Source of the DNA: CAWCAW01 sp963714125
GTDB taxonomy: Bacteria > Actinomycetota > Acidimicrobiia > Acidimicrobiales > UBA8190
Reading direction: 5' to 3'
DNA: 64,000 bases
NCBI GenBank assembly: GCA_963714125.1
Contig: OY970234.1
Location: forward strand, 868,001 to 932,000
Shown here: piece by piece, positions 28,432 to 36,112 of the stretch
Layout of the letters: every line of letters begins with the position of its first letter
Numbering within the stretch: the stretch's first letter is position 1
Made by a program: the position numbers and the translations under genes
The notes under the pieces: generated by a model
Told to the model about the DNA's origin: nothing
Seen by the model: only the letters and a program-made list of their open reading frames with translations
The model's database searches: none

Positions 28432-28667
28432 TCGATGTGAGGGTGAAGCTCACCTTTCCCGAGGATTTGGTCCGCCAACCCTTCATGGCTCGCATGGTGC
28501 GAGAGCACGACGTGGAGCCCAACATCAGACGGGCCAATGTCGACGAGCACGAAGGATGGATCGTCTGCGAGATCGCCGGCGAGCCCGCCAAGATCGATGA
28601 AGCGCTGCAGTGGCTGCGAACCCAGGGGATCCGAGTGGATCTTCTCGGGGACGTCGTCGAGAGCTGA
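28428..28667 (+). CDS. Stand-alone NIL domain protein
   Basis: The 79-residue product is nearly all NIL domain, the ferredoxin-like fold named for a conserved N-I-L and usually attached to the C-terminus of MetN methionine importer ATPases, where it senses methionine. Visible are VRVKLTFPEDLVRQPFMARMV, VEPNIRRANVDEHEGWIVCEI and EALQWLRTQGIRVDLL. No ABC transporter is nearby. The ATG overlaps the larE stop. Small free-standing NIL proteins also occur near sulfur-metabolism genes, which fits larE and the SAM-controlled operon 5 kb upstream; a ligand cannot be read from sequence. Confidence 0.85.
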   Translation: MIDVRVKLTFPEDLVRQPFMARMVREHDVEPNIRRANVDEHEGWIVCEIAGEPAKIDEALQWLRTQGIRVDLLGDVVES

Positions 28668-28720
28668 CCCTGGCTGACAACAACGACTCCGGGCGCGTTC
28701 TCGCCGAGGTGGGCGCGGCG

Positions 28721-29173
28721 ATGGCGCAAGCCCTACCGCCGGTGGTGGAGGCCTGGGTGGTCGACTCCGTGGCGAGGATCCTCGATGCGTGGATCGCATC
28801 CGGAGGATCCGGAGCATCAGCAGCCGACGATCGGGACGCGGTGCTGGCTGAAGCGCGCCTGGCCGGCTCCCATGCCGCCGCCGAGCTCGCGGTCGAACTG
28901 GCCGCGTTGGCGGCCGCCGATGTCGACCACCAGCGGGTCACCCCGTTGCAACTTGTGCGCGGCGTGGTCGCCTTGCCGACGGCGGTGCTGGCCGGCGCCG
29001 GTGTGCCGCCCGTGGTGCGCGACCACTTTGTCGAGGAGCGCTTTCCGGCCGACCTCTATGGGTTGAACCCGGCCTCACTGGCTGCACTCGATCCGGCCAT
29101 CGGAGAGCTCGCGTTGGCATGGGGAGCGGCCAAAGCCATCGCCCACCGCCAGCGCCATAGCGGCGGCGCGTGA
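28721..29173 (+). CDS. Conserved actinobacterial hypothetical protein
   Basis: The product, 150 residues from ATG 28721, is rich in Ala, Leu and Val and has no membrane or signal segment. A patterned C-terminal half (VDHQRVTPLQLVRGVVALP, GVPPVVRDHFVEERFPADLYG and GLNPASLAALDP) resembles, from memory, a conserved family in other actinobacteria, often with DVYGLTP and WGAAKA at the end, as here. The start is unsure: GTG 28709 is in frame, and the frame is open to the end of the NIL gene, where CTG 28670 is the first codon after its stop. I do not know its function. Confidence 0.65.
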   Translation: MAQALPPVVEAWVVDSVARILDAWIASGGSGASAADDRDAVLAEARLAGSHAAAELAVELAALAAADVDHQRVTPLQLVRGVVALPTAVLAGAGVPPVVRDHFVEERFPADLYGLNPASLAALDPAIGELALAWGAAKAIAHRQRHSGGA

Positions 29174-29222
29174 ACGGTCCAATTCCAGGTCTAGTGCGAA
29201 TTTCACTGAACGATCACTGACT

Positions 29223-29255
29223 GTTTGCTGTCTGTTCGCGTGTCGTTCATTTCAC
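29223..29255 (+). promoter_or_regulatory. Three 11-bp direct repeats before the response regulator
   Basis: GTTTGCTGTCT (29223), GTTCGCGTGTC (29234) and GTTCATTTCAC (29245) are three units spaced exactly 11 bases. GTTCA-type 11-base direct repeats are the binding pattern of PhoP/RegX3-type OmpR-family regulators (PHO boxes). They end 12 bases before the start of a response regulator gene, so autoregulation is the simplest reading. Confidence 0.55.
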
Positions 29256-29267
29256 ACCGGTACCCCT

Positions 29268-30041
29268 GTGGAAATGATCGCTGCATACTCAGACGGCGAG
29301 CGTGTTCGCATCCTCGTCGTCGAGGACGAAGAGTCCTATCGCGAGGCGCTGCAGGTGGGTCTTTCCAACGAGGGTTATGCCGTGGAGTTGGCCGCCGACG
29401 GCCTCGAGGGTCTGCAGATGTTTGCTGACCATCCGCCCGATCTGGTGCTGCTCGACGTGCTTTTGCCGGGGTTGGCGGGAACCGAGGTGTGCCGGCGCAT
29501 GCGGAGCTTGGCGGACGTTCCGGTGATCATGGTCAGCGCTCTCGACGCCGAGATGGATGTTGTCCTCGGATTGGAAGTTGGCGCGGCCGACTACGTGACC
29601 AAGCCGTACCACCTGCGAGAGCTCGTAGCCCGCATTCAGTCGGTCCTGCGCCGAATATCACCTCCTCCAATGCTGTTGCCTCCCCGGCCGGCCGGGCCCG
29701 TGGTGGACCGGTCCGACGAAGTGATCGCCGGTCCCGTACGCGTGAACTTCGCCCGACGCGAAGTTGTCTCCGAAGGCCGCATGGTGCACCTATCACGGCG
29801 CGAGTTCGACTTGCTCGCCGCTCTGCTCTCACCGCCGGGGCAGGTGCGCACGCGAGACGACCTCATCGATCGATTGTGGTCGGGACGCGACCTGGCCGAT
29901 ACCCGCACCCTTGACACGCACATCCGCCGGCTGCGGGTCAAGCTTGAAGGTGATCCGGCCAATCCCCGTTACTTGGTGACGGTGCGCGGCGTCGGATTCC
30001 GCTTCGACTCCGAAGGTCGCGGAGAGTTCGGCGTCGACTGA
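29268..30041 (+). CDS. OmpR/PhoB-family response regulator
   Basis: The 257-residue protein has a receiver domain (residues 13-130) with the acidic pair in VVEDEESY, phosphoacceptor Asp63 in LVLLDVLLPGL, the Ser in MVSALDAEMD and Lys in YVTKPYHLREL. A winged-helix effector domain follows (about 155-250) with LSRREFDLLAALLS, DTRTLDTHIRRLRVKLE and RYLVTVRGVGFRFD. The receiver resembles RegX3/MtrA proteins. GTG 29268 is used; an ATG two codons on is possible. No histidine kinase is adjacent, so it is an orphan in this region. The 11-bp repeats upstream look like its own target. Confidence 0.9.
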   Translation: MEMIAAYSDGERVRILVVEDEESYREALQVGLSNEGYAVELAADGLEGLQMFADHPPDLVLLDVLLPGLAGTEVCRRMRSLADVPVIMVSALDAEMDVVLGLEVGAADYVTKPYHLRELVARIQSVLRRISPPPMLLPPRPAGPVVDRSDEVIAGPVRVNFARREVVSEGRMVHLSRREFDLLAALLSPPGQVRTRDDLIDRLWSGRDLADTRTLDTHIRRLRVKLEGDPANPRYLVTVRGVGFRFDSEGRGEFGVD

Positions 30042-30044
30042 GGC

Positions 30045-30776
30045 TCAAGCCTCGCTGGCTTCTTCGCCTCGCCACATCGGTTGGCGGGGCCGGTCGTAGA
30101 GCACATCGACGTGCTCGCCGCGTAGTGCGGCAAAGACGTGGCGTCCCCATCGTTCGGCGCCGGCCAGTGGCTGGGGGAGTTCATCGAGGCTGAACCATCC
30201 GACGCCGGCGGTTTCCAGGGGGTGGGCTTGCAGGGTCCCGCCCGTGGCCCGGCAGTGGAACACCAGCGAGTACAGGGGTGTGCGCGTGAAGCCGAGACGA
30301 AGGCCGTCGAGCACGGCGATGAGGCGGACCGGCTCGCATTCGATGCCGGTTTCCTCGAGGACTTCTTTGACGACGACTTCGGCGGCCGAGTACCCGACGT
30401 CCGCCCAACCGGTGGGATAGAGCCAGACGCCCGAGTCCGCCCGCTTGACCAACAGGAGCTGGCCCTCGTCGTTTCCTACGGCGGCGCCGATGGCCACCTT
30501 GGGAGTGACGTACCCGGCCACGCCTTCGCCGACGGACCCCATCCATTCCTCGACCAGTGCTCCGGCGTCTTCCACGCCGGCGGCGCCTTCATCGGCGGCC
30601 ACGCGGATGTCGGCGGCCACCTTGACGATCTCCTCGAAGCGCTCGCGCTCGTAGAGGCTTTGGGTGAATCCGAGTCCCGTACGGGCGATGGCGGACAGGG
30701 TCTCGCTCCATCGCAACAGTTGCCGAGCCGACACCGGGGTCGACGGCTCTGAGCCGGAACCGGCAGGCACGTCCAC
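30045..30776 (-). CDS. Nudix hydrolase with N-terminal NUDIX_N-type domain
   Basis: The 243-residue product has an N-terminal helical segment (SARQLLRWSETLSAIARTGL, YERERFEEIVKVAADI) seen before the catalytic domain in a group of Nudix proteins, and a Nudix domain from PKVAIGAAVGN. The Nudix box is recognisable but changed: GWADVGYSAAEVVVKEVLEETGIECE in the GX5EX7REUXEEXGU position has Lys-Glu for Arg-Glu. The frame runs further upstream, but GTG 30776 fits best: TAGCGT lies eight bases before it, giving a leaderless start, and longer versions overlap the divergent gene. Substrate unknown; a nucleoside diphosphate linked to another moiety is likely. Confidence 0.82.
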   Translation of the reverse strand: MDVPAGSGSEPSTPVSARQLLRWSETLSAIARTGLGFTQSLYERERFEEIVKVAADIRVAADEGAAGVEDAGALVEEWMGSVGEGVAGYVTPKVAIGAAVGNDEGQLLLVKRADSGVWLYPTGWADVGYSAAEVVVKEVLEETGIECEPVRLIAVLDGLRLGFTRTPLYSLVFHCRATGGTLQAHPLETAGVGWFSLDELPQPLAGAERWGRHVFAALRGEHVDVLYDRPRQPMWRGEEASEA

Positions 30777-30821
30777 GTCAGGCGACGCTACAGCAGGGCG
30801 GAGGACGGGCCACAATGGTCC

Positions 30822-31025
30822 ATGGCCGTGAAGCCCGACTGCCGCCACTACATCATGCAGACCACCGCCCGGGGCGAGAAGCTCGAGCGGTGCCGCGTCG
30901 ATGCCAACGAGCAGCTCCCTTTCGGGTGCCCGGACGGCTGTGTCTTCTACGAACCCCGCAAGGTGTCCTCGGCCGGGTGGCATGTGGCCCGGCGTCCTGA
31001 CGACGACAAGCCTCCGAGGCGTTAG
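30822..31025 (+). CDS. Small four-cysteine protein
   Basis: The 67-residue product has Cys7, Cys24, Cys36 and Cys40 (PDCRHYIMQTT, LERCRVD, FGCPDGCVFYEPR), a spacing that could hold one zinc ion or an iron-sulfur cluster. The C-terminus is basic. I recognise it only as a conserved-looking actinobacterial hypothetical. ATG 30822 begins 45 bases from the divergent Nudix start. Its stop overlaps the stop of the convergent patatin gene by four bases. Confidence 0.7.
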   Translation: MAVKPDCRHYIMQTTARGEKLERCRVDANEQLPFGCPDGCVFYEPRKVSSAGWHVARRPDDDKPPRR

Positions 31026-32116
31026 CCCTCGACCACGGCCTGCTCGCCGCCGACCGATGGCTCCGGCTCGTCCTCCGGTTCGTCCTCCTGGGGCCCAGCC
31101 GCACGAGCCGCAGCCGCAGCCGCACCCGCACCAGCCGCCTCAGGGGGCGCAGAAACGCTCGGTCCCACCGGTCCTGATGGGACGCGGCCGATAGCGCCGG
31201 CCTTGTCGCCGATCCCTCCTGAGCGCCAGAAGTCCAAGATGGTCTCGGCGCTGGCCCGTCCCGCCGCCAGGAGCGCATCGGTCCCCGAGAAGTCGTCATA
31301 GCGAGATACGGGCTCGGAGTCCACGGTGAACACCACCACCTCCACGCCGGAAGGGAGGTCGGCGAGCTCCCGGGCGAACTTGGCGTGGATGGCGATGAAG
31401 AAGGCGGTCAGCACCGCCTCAACGGGCCGGCGGTAGGGATGGGGCTTGTAGTGGAGGGGGCCGCACAGCAACACGAAGATGCGCTCGGCGCCCTCGGCCA
31501 CGGCTCGGCCCAACGGAACGTTGTCGATGACGCCGCCGTCGATGAACATCTCGCCGCCGATGTCGACGGGCGGGAGCAGAGCCGGCAACGCCGCGGACGC
31601 CAAGATGGCCTCTACCGCCGGCCCGCGGGTGAACCACCGCACGGCTCCGTCAGTGAGAGAGGTTGCCACGACCTGTAGGGGGATGGCGGCTTCCTCTAAC
31701 AACTCGAAGGTCAACCCCTCTTCGATGACCTGGCGTAAGGCCCGGTTGGGGTGGACGGACTGGCGTTGCTGGAAGTACCGCACGGCGTTGGGCACGCGGC
31801 CCTGGGGAAAGATGTCGTCTCGGGTGAGGCGGCGCCAGATGGCGGCCATACGTTCGACGCCGGCCTCATCGGGTGTGCCCGCGTAGCCCGCCGCGTTGAT
31901 GGCCCCCACCGACGACCCGTAGACGGCGTCGGGTCTGATGCCGCGCTCGACGAGGACCTCGAGCATGCCGATCTGAGCGGCGCCTCGCGAACTCCCCCCG
32001 GCGAAGACGAAGGCGGTACGGGGCCGGCTTCGAAACAGGCCGATACGGCGGCGCCGGCTCAGCCACAGGTTGCGGGTATTGGGCCCGGTGAACACCCCAC
32101 CGGGGAGCAGGCTCAC
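31022..32116 (-). CDS. Patatin-like phospholipase (NTE/RssA family)
   Basis: The 364-residue protein has the patatin catalytic dyad: the nucleophile Ser69 in GSSVG (AVYGSSVGAINAAGYAG) and Asp in FIDGGVIDNVPL. The oxyanion loop is FVFAGGSSRGAAQIGML, with Ser in place of the usual third Gly of GGGxRG. A basic N-terminus (residues 15-32) could bind membrane. The C-terminal 60 residues are Ala/Gly/Pro/Glu-rich and probably disordered. GTG 32116 overlaps the stop of a tiny membrane-protein gene before it, so the two are coupled. It probably hydrolyses membrane lipids. Confidence 0.88.
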   Translation of the reverse strand: MSLLPGGVFTGPNTRNLWLSRRRRIGLFRSRPRTAFVFAGGSSRGAAQIGMLEVLVERGIRPDAVYGSSVGAINAAGYAGTPDEAGVERMAAIWRRLTRDDIFPQGRVPNAVRYFQQRQSVHPNRALRQVIEEGLTFELLEEAAIPLQVVATSLTDGAVRWFTRGPAVEAILASAALPALLPPVDIGGEMFIDGGVIDNVPLGRAVAEGAERIFVLLCGPLHYKPHPYRRPVEAVLTAFFIAIHAKFARELADLPSGVEVVVFTVDSEPVSRYDDFSGTDALLAAGRASAETILDFWRSGGIGDKAGAIGRVPSGPVGPSVSAPPEAAGAGAAAAAARAAGPQEDEPEDEPEPSVGGEQAVVEG

Positions 32117-32241
32117 GACCGCTCACGCCGAGCCGAACGCTCGGCCCGGTCCCGACGCCGCGCCGAGCGCACGGCGAGAACGGCGACGGCCGCCATGGCC
32201 ACCACGAAGATCCCGAACACCACGTCGAACGCCGCGTTCAT
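32113..32241 (-). CDS. 42-residue single-helix membrane protein upstream of patatin
   Basis: A short frame from ATG 32241 encodes MNAAFDVVFGIFVVAMAAVA and then VLAVRSARRRDRAERSARRERS: one membrane helix followed by a strongly basic tail. The stop overlaps the patatin start (GTGA), which supports real, coupled translation. There is no strong ribosome site. The positive tail suggests N-out, C-in topology. It may anchor or regulate the phospholipase at the membrane, which is inference. It is too short for most gene callers. Confidence 0.6.
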   Translation of the reverse strand: MNAAFDVVFGIFVVAMAAVAVLAVRSARRRDRAERSARRERS

Positions 32242-32277
32242 GCCCAATTCACCCTATGACATCGCCGCGTCACACCC

Positions 32278-33252
32278 GTGCGCAATGCTCGACCCGTGAC
32301 TTCCGCCGTAGCCCTCCCCGTCCGACCTTCCCCCGCCGACGTGGTGACGAGGTTGCGCGGCGACAGCAGCCGCCGTCCCGTGGTCGATCCGGGCTTGGCC
32401 GGCGGTCTGCGGGATTGGCTCGAAGACAGCCTGGCCCCCGCCCTGGCCGCCCTGCCCCCCGGCGCCCCGGCGCTGCGCGTCAACAAGGAGACCCTCAACC
32501 AGGTTCTGGCCTGCGAGGCCCATCTCGTCGCCCGCCGCTCGGCACCCCGAGCCCTGACCGGAGCCCTGGTGCGCGGCATCCTGGTCGACGCCGTGTTCCG
32601 GCAGTGGGTCACCATCGGCCACATCGGCGACCCCTTCACCGACGCCATTGCCGCCGTGGTCTGCGACGGCGATCGCGACGAGGTGGCCGGCTTCGTGGCC
32701 GCCCTCCCCACCGACGAGCGTCATCAGCTGGCCGAAGAGGTGGCCGACCACGCCCGCACCATCACCACCACGTGGCAGGTGCCCAACTCGGCCTGGCTGC
32801 CCCGTACCCAGGAGCGCCTCGAGGTGCCGTTGGCCGGTGGCCGCGTCGTGCTCACAGGGGTGGTGGACCTCGCCCTTGGCGCTCCCGCCGGTGAAAGGGC
32901 CTCGGTGTGTGTGGTGGAAGTGAAATCAGGGTCGCGACGCCTGGAGCACCGCGGTGACCTGCACTTCTACGCACTGCTCGAGACCCTGCGCAGCGGCGCC
33001 ACGCCCTTTCGGATCGCCACCTATTACACGCGCACAGGCGAGCTCGATGCCGAGGACGTCGGCGAGGACGCCATCGTGGGGGCGCTGCACCGGCTGCTGG
33101 CCGGCGTCGACGCCGTGTGCCGGATGGCGGCCGGGGCCGAGCCCGCCCGCAACCCCAACCCCCTGTGCGCCTGGTGCGCCGGTCTTCCCGACTGTGCTGC
33201 CGGCCAGGATCGAGTCAGCCGCACGCCGCACCACGAGGACGACGAGCTGTGA
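32278..33252 (+). CDS. PD-(D/E)XK nuclease, RecB-like
   Basis: The 324-residue protein shows a RecB-type nuclease core near the C-terminus: VVLTGVVDLALG (the Asp motif), VCVVEVKSGSRR (the E-x-K motif) and DLHFYALLETLRSG as the following helix. A C-terminal cysteine group, LCAWCAGLPDCAAG, resembles the last Cys of the iron-sulfur clusters in AddB and Cas4; an upstream partner may be Cys57 in LACEAHL. GTG 32278 and GTG 32296 are equally possible starts; neither has a ribosome site. The next gene overlaps by four bases, so the two act together. No helicase is adjacent. Confidence 0.75.
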   Translation: MRNARPVTSAVALPVRPSPADVVTRLRGDSSRRPVVDPGLAGGLRDWLEDSLAPALAALPPGAPALRVNKETLNQVLACEAHLVARRSAPRALTGALVRGILVDAVFRQWVTIGHIGDPFTDAIAAVVCDGDRDEVAGFVAALPTDERHQLAEEVADHARTITTTWQVPNSAWLPRTQERLEVPLAGGRVVLTGVVDLALGAPAGERASVCVVEVKSGSRRLEHRGDLHFYALLETLRSGATPFRIATYYTRTGELDAEDVGEDAIVGALHRLLAGVDAVCRMAAGAEPARNPNPLCAWCAGLPDCAAGQDRVSRTPHHEDDEL

Positions 33253-34079
33253 GTGGGGCCGCCTCCCCGGCGCTGTTACTACCGCGAGCCGCCGCCCTGA
33301 CCGATGAGCTCGTGGCCCCCGCTGGGCCCGAGGTGCCGGGGTCTGTGCTCGCTGAGGTGCGCCAACGGCTGCGCCAGGAGCTTGTGCCCCTGGTGAGCGA
33401 CCTTCCCGCCGGTGAACGCCTCACGCTCGACGTTCATCGTCTGCGCAACCCGACGACAGACCAGGATCCTTTCGTGCCCTCGGCACGGGCGTGCCGGCGG
33501 GCGGTGGGACTGGCGGCCGTGCAACGGTGCGTCCTCGGGCGCGCCCCGTCCCCTCGGACGGCGGTGACCGAGGTGTTGGCCGGAGGTCTCGAGGAGGGGG
33601 GCCGGGCTCCCTGGTGGGCGGCCTGGTACGAGTCGCTGACGGAGGGGGGCCAGGCCGTGGTGGCGGCCGAGGCCACCACGTGGGCGACGCAACTGTGGGT
33701 GGCCCTGGACTGGGATCGCTTCGAGCGTCCGGCCGCCGTGGGCGGGCGAGATGACTGGTGGGACTGTCCCGGCACCAAGGCCCTGGCCCTGCACGGCCGG
33801 GTCGAGGTGCGGGCCTTCGCCGGGGGCCGCCCCGTCATGCTGGCCATCTACCCCGGGGCCCCGGCGGCTTCATGGCGCCCCGTGATGGGGTTTCCGGCCC
33901 TGGTGGCGGCCTTGGCCCGGGGCGAGCGAGCCCTGCCGTCGCGGGTGGTGGGGCTATGGCCCGCCAGCGGCCAGGCCCGCAATTTGGCCGTGGACCGGTC
34001 GGTCGTCCAAGACACGGCCGACGCCGTGATAGACGCCGTGCGATGCTTGACGAGCAGCTCGGGACGAAAAAGACTTTGA
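33249..34079 (+). CDS. Hypothetical protein paired with the PD-(D/E)XK nuclease
   Basis: The 276-residue product starts at GTG 33249 in the nuclease stop (GTGA) and has no domain I can name. It is rich in Ala, Arg and Trp (APWWAAWYESL, RDDWWDCPGTKALAL) and lacks membrane or signal segments. The segment GTKALALHGRVEVRAFAGGRPVMLAIYPG looks like a beta-sheet core. Coupling to a RecB-like nuclease suggests a partner that binds DNA or guides the nuclease, but nothing in the sequence proves it. It ends 27 bases before a histidine kinase gene. Confidence 0.7.
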   Translation: MSGAASPALLLPRAAALTDELVAPAGPEVPGSVLAEVRQRLRQELVPLVSDLPAGERLTLDVHRLRNPTTDQDPFVPSARACRRAVGLAAVQRCVLGRAPSPRTAVTEVLAGGLEEGGRAPWWAAWYESLTEGGQAVVAAEATTWATQLWVALDWDRFERPAAVGGRDDWWDCPGTKALALHGRVEVRAFAGGRPVMLAIYPGAPAASWRPVMGFPALVAALARGERALPSRVVGLWPASGQARNLAVDRSVVQDTADAVIDAVRCLTSSSGRKRL

Positions 34080-34106
34080 TGTAGGCAACAGAGGCGGTCT
34101 CGGGCG

Positions 34107-35654
34107 ATGTCGATGAAGCGTGTTTCGGCTGTGGCGCTCGTGGTGCTATTGCTCATCGCCGCCCTCAGCGTGCTTGGCTTCGTCCTCACCAAGCGGGGGG
34201 TCGACAGCCAGAACCAGGCCCTGCTCAACAACGACACGACGCAGGCGGGCGTGTACGTATCGTCGATTTTCTCCGGCGTGAGCTCGTCGCTCGACGGGCT
34301 GGCCACGGGGGTATCGGCCGACGGGGAGTCGCCGTCGGGGTTCGCCGACCAGGCTCGCTCACTGGCGGCCGGTCCCATCGCCATCGCCCTCATGCGGCGC
34401 CAAGGCGTCAACTGGGTGGTGGCCTCCTCGGTCGGCCCCGGTCTGCCCGTGGGGCAGATGGCCGGTTCCCGCCTTTCGGCCACCCTCGGCACCGCCGCTG
34501 CCAAGCTGGCGCCGGTGCTGGTGAGCTCGTCTGACAAGACCACCACCTTGGGCTTTGCCAAGGGCGCTCCGCTCGTTCCCGCTGGGTTCGCCGTATACGA
34601 GCAGCTGACCATCCCCACCTTCATCGCCATACCCTCAACCGACAACGCCGCCTTCCACGAGCTCAACGCCCTCGTCTACGCCGCACCCCGGGCGCAACGC
34701 AGCGAGTTGGTCCTGGCCGACACGCGATCACTTCCGCTGTCGGGCCCGCTGAGCCATTCCACCTTTGCGCTGGGGTCGATGACGTGGCTGATCGTGGCCT
34801 CGGCCAAGAGCCCCCTGGCTGGCGGCTTCCCCAACGCGGCGCCCTATCTCCTACTCGGGGTGGGGTTGATTCTGGCCTTGGCCATGGCCTTGTTGGTCGA
34901 CATCTTGCGCCGGCGCCAGCTCTACGCGGCGGAGATGGTGGCCGAGCGCACCGCCGAGCTCACCGCCAGCCACGAAGCTTTGGTGCGCGGCGAGCGTTTG
35001 GCGGCAGTAGGGGAGATGGCCACCATCGTCGGCCATGAGCTGCGCAACCCCCTGGCCGCGGTGACCAACGCGCACTATCTGATTCGTCAGTCGCTCGGGA
35101 ACACGACGAAAACCGAGAAGCATCTGTCCATGGCCGAGCGCGAGTTGGCACGCGCCGCCCACCTGGCCGAGGACCTCACGGCCTACATGCGCGACAGGGC
35201 GCCAGTGCCGGTGACCTTGCAGGTACACGAGCTGGTCCAAGAGGTGCTTGAGGCTTCCCCGCCGCCCCCCGGCATCGCCGTGTCCGACGACACCGACTCG
35301 GTCACCCTCACCGCTGATCGCGCCCAGATCGGCCAGATCCTCACCAACCTGGTCACCAACGCCTACCAGGCCATGCACGACTCGGGCTCGCTTCGGCTCA
35401 GCGCCGCCACCGACGACGGCAACGCCGTCATCACGGTGGAAGATGACGGCGACGGGATCGATCCGTTGACCGCCGCCAAGGTGTTCGACCCGTTTTTCAC
35501 CACCCGGGCCGACGGGACCGGTCTGGGGTTGGCCATCGTCCGTCGTTTGGCGGAAGGCCACGGGGGGTCGGTGTCCATTGATATCGGCGCCACCGGTGGC
35601 ACCATCTTTACGGTTCGTTTGCCCCTCGAACCCCCCGTGGAGGTCATGTTGTGA
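34107..35654 (+). CDS. Membrane sensor histidine kinase
   Basis: The 515-residue protein has TM1 at about residues 9-27, an extracytoplasmic sensor of roughly 210 residues with no recognised fold, and TM2 at 246-265, followed directly by a helical linker without a HAMP domain. The HisKA phosphoacceptor is His310 in GHELRNPLAA. The ATPase domain has the N box LTNLVTNAYQAM, G1 EDDGDGID, F box FDPFFTTR and G2 GTGLGLAIVRRLAEGHGG. This form resembles NtrB/ZraS-type kinases. It overlaps the next receiver gene by four bases, which is its likely partner. Confidence 0.9.
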   Translation: MSMKRVSAVALVVLLLIAALSVLGFVLTKRGVDSQNQALLNNDTTQAGVYVSSIFSGVSSSLDGLATGVSADGESPSGFADQARSLAAGPIAIALMRRQGVNWVVASSVGPGLPVGQMAGSRLSATLGTAAAKLAPVLVSSSDKTTTLGFAKGAPLVPAGFAVYEQLTIPTFIAIPSTDNAAFHELNALVYAAPRAQRSELVLADTRSLPLSGPLSHSTFALGSMTWLIVASAKSPLAGGFPNAAPYLLLGVGLILALAMALLVDILRRRQLYAAEMVAERTAELTASHEALVRGERLAAVGEMATIVGHELRNPLAAVTNAHYLIRQSLGNTTKTEKHLSMAERELARAAHLAEDLTAYMRDRAPVPVTLQVHELVQEVLEASPPPPGIAVSDDTDSVTLTADRAQIGQILTNLVTNAYQAMHDSGSLRLSAATDDGNAVITVEDDGDGIDPLTAAKVFDPFFTTRADGTGLGLAIVRRLAEGHGGSVSIDIGATGGTIFTVRLPLEPPVEVML

Positions 35655-36022
35655 CCGAAGACGTCGCCAAGGTGCTCGTCGCCGACGACGATGAAGGCGT
35701 GCGCTCCACCGCGTGTGAGATCTTGCGGGGCGAGGGCTATGACGTGAGCGAGGCCGAGGACGGCCAGGTAGCCCTGGAGATCCTCAAGGACGAGGGGGCG
35801 GACGTGCTCGTCTTGGACGTCCGCATGCCACGTCGCGACGGCATCGCCGTGCTTGATGCCTTGGACGATCCCCCCGTCGTGGTCTTGGTGTCCGCGTTCT
35901 CGCTGGATGATGACCTCCGAGCCCATCTCGGGGACAAGGTCTTTCGCTACCTGCGCAAGCCGGTGGCACCGCAGGTATTGCTTGATGTGGTGGCCCAAGC
36001 GGCGCAGGCTGCCTCGGGCTGA
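35651..36022 (+). CDS. Single-domain response regulator (receiver only)
   Basis: The 123-residue protein is a CheY-like receiver with no output domain. The acidic cluster is VADDDEG, the phosphoacceptor is Asp56 in VLVLDVRMPRRDG, the Ser is in VSAFSLDDD, and the Lys is in RYLRKPVAP. GTG 35651 overlaps the kinase stop, so the pair forms a two-component system. It must act through another protein; the GGDEF-EAL protein 90 bases downstream is the nearest candidate effector. Confidence 0.9.
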   Translation: MTEDVAKVLVADDDEGVRSTACEILRGEGYDVSEAEDGQVALEILKDEGADVLVLDVRMPRRDGIAVLDALDDPPVVVLVSAFSLDDDLRAHLGDKVFRYLRKPVAPQVLLDVVAQAAQAASG

Positions 36023-36112
36023 AGAACCAGCTGAGGCCCATAGGCGACGCTTCAGGCGCACGCCTGTTGTGCCGATAGATCAACAGATCGCTCTTCACCA
36101 GGAGAGGAGGCC

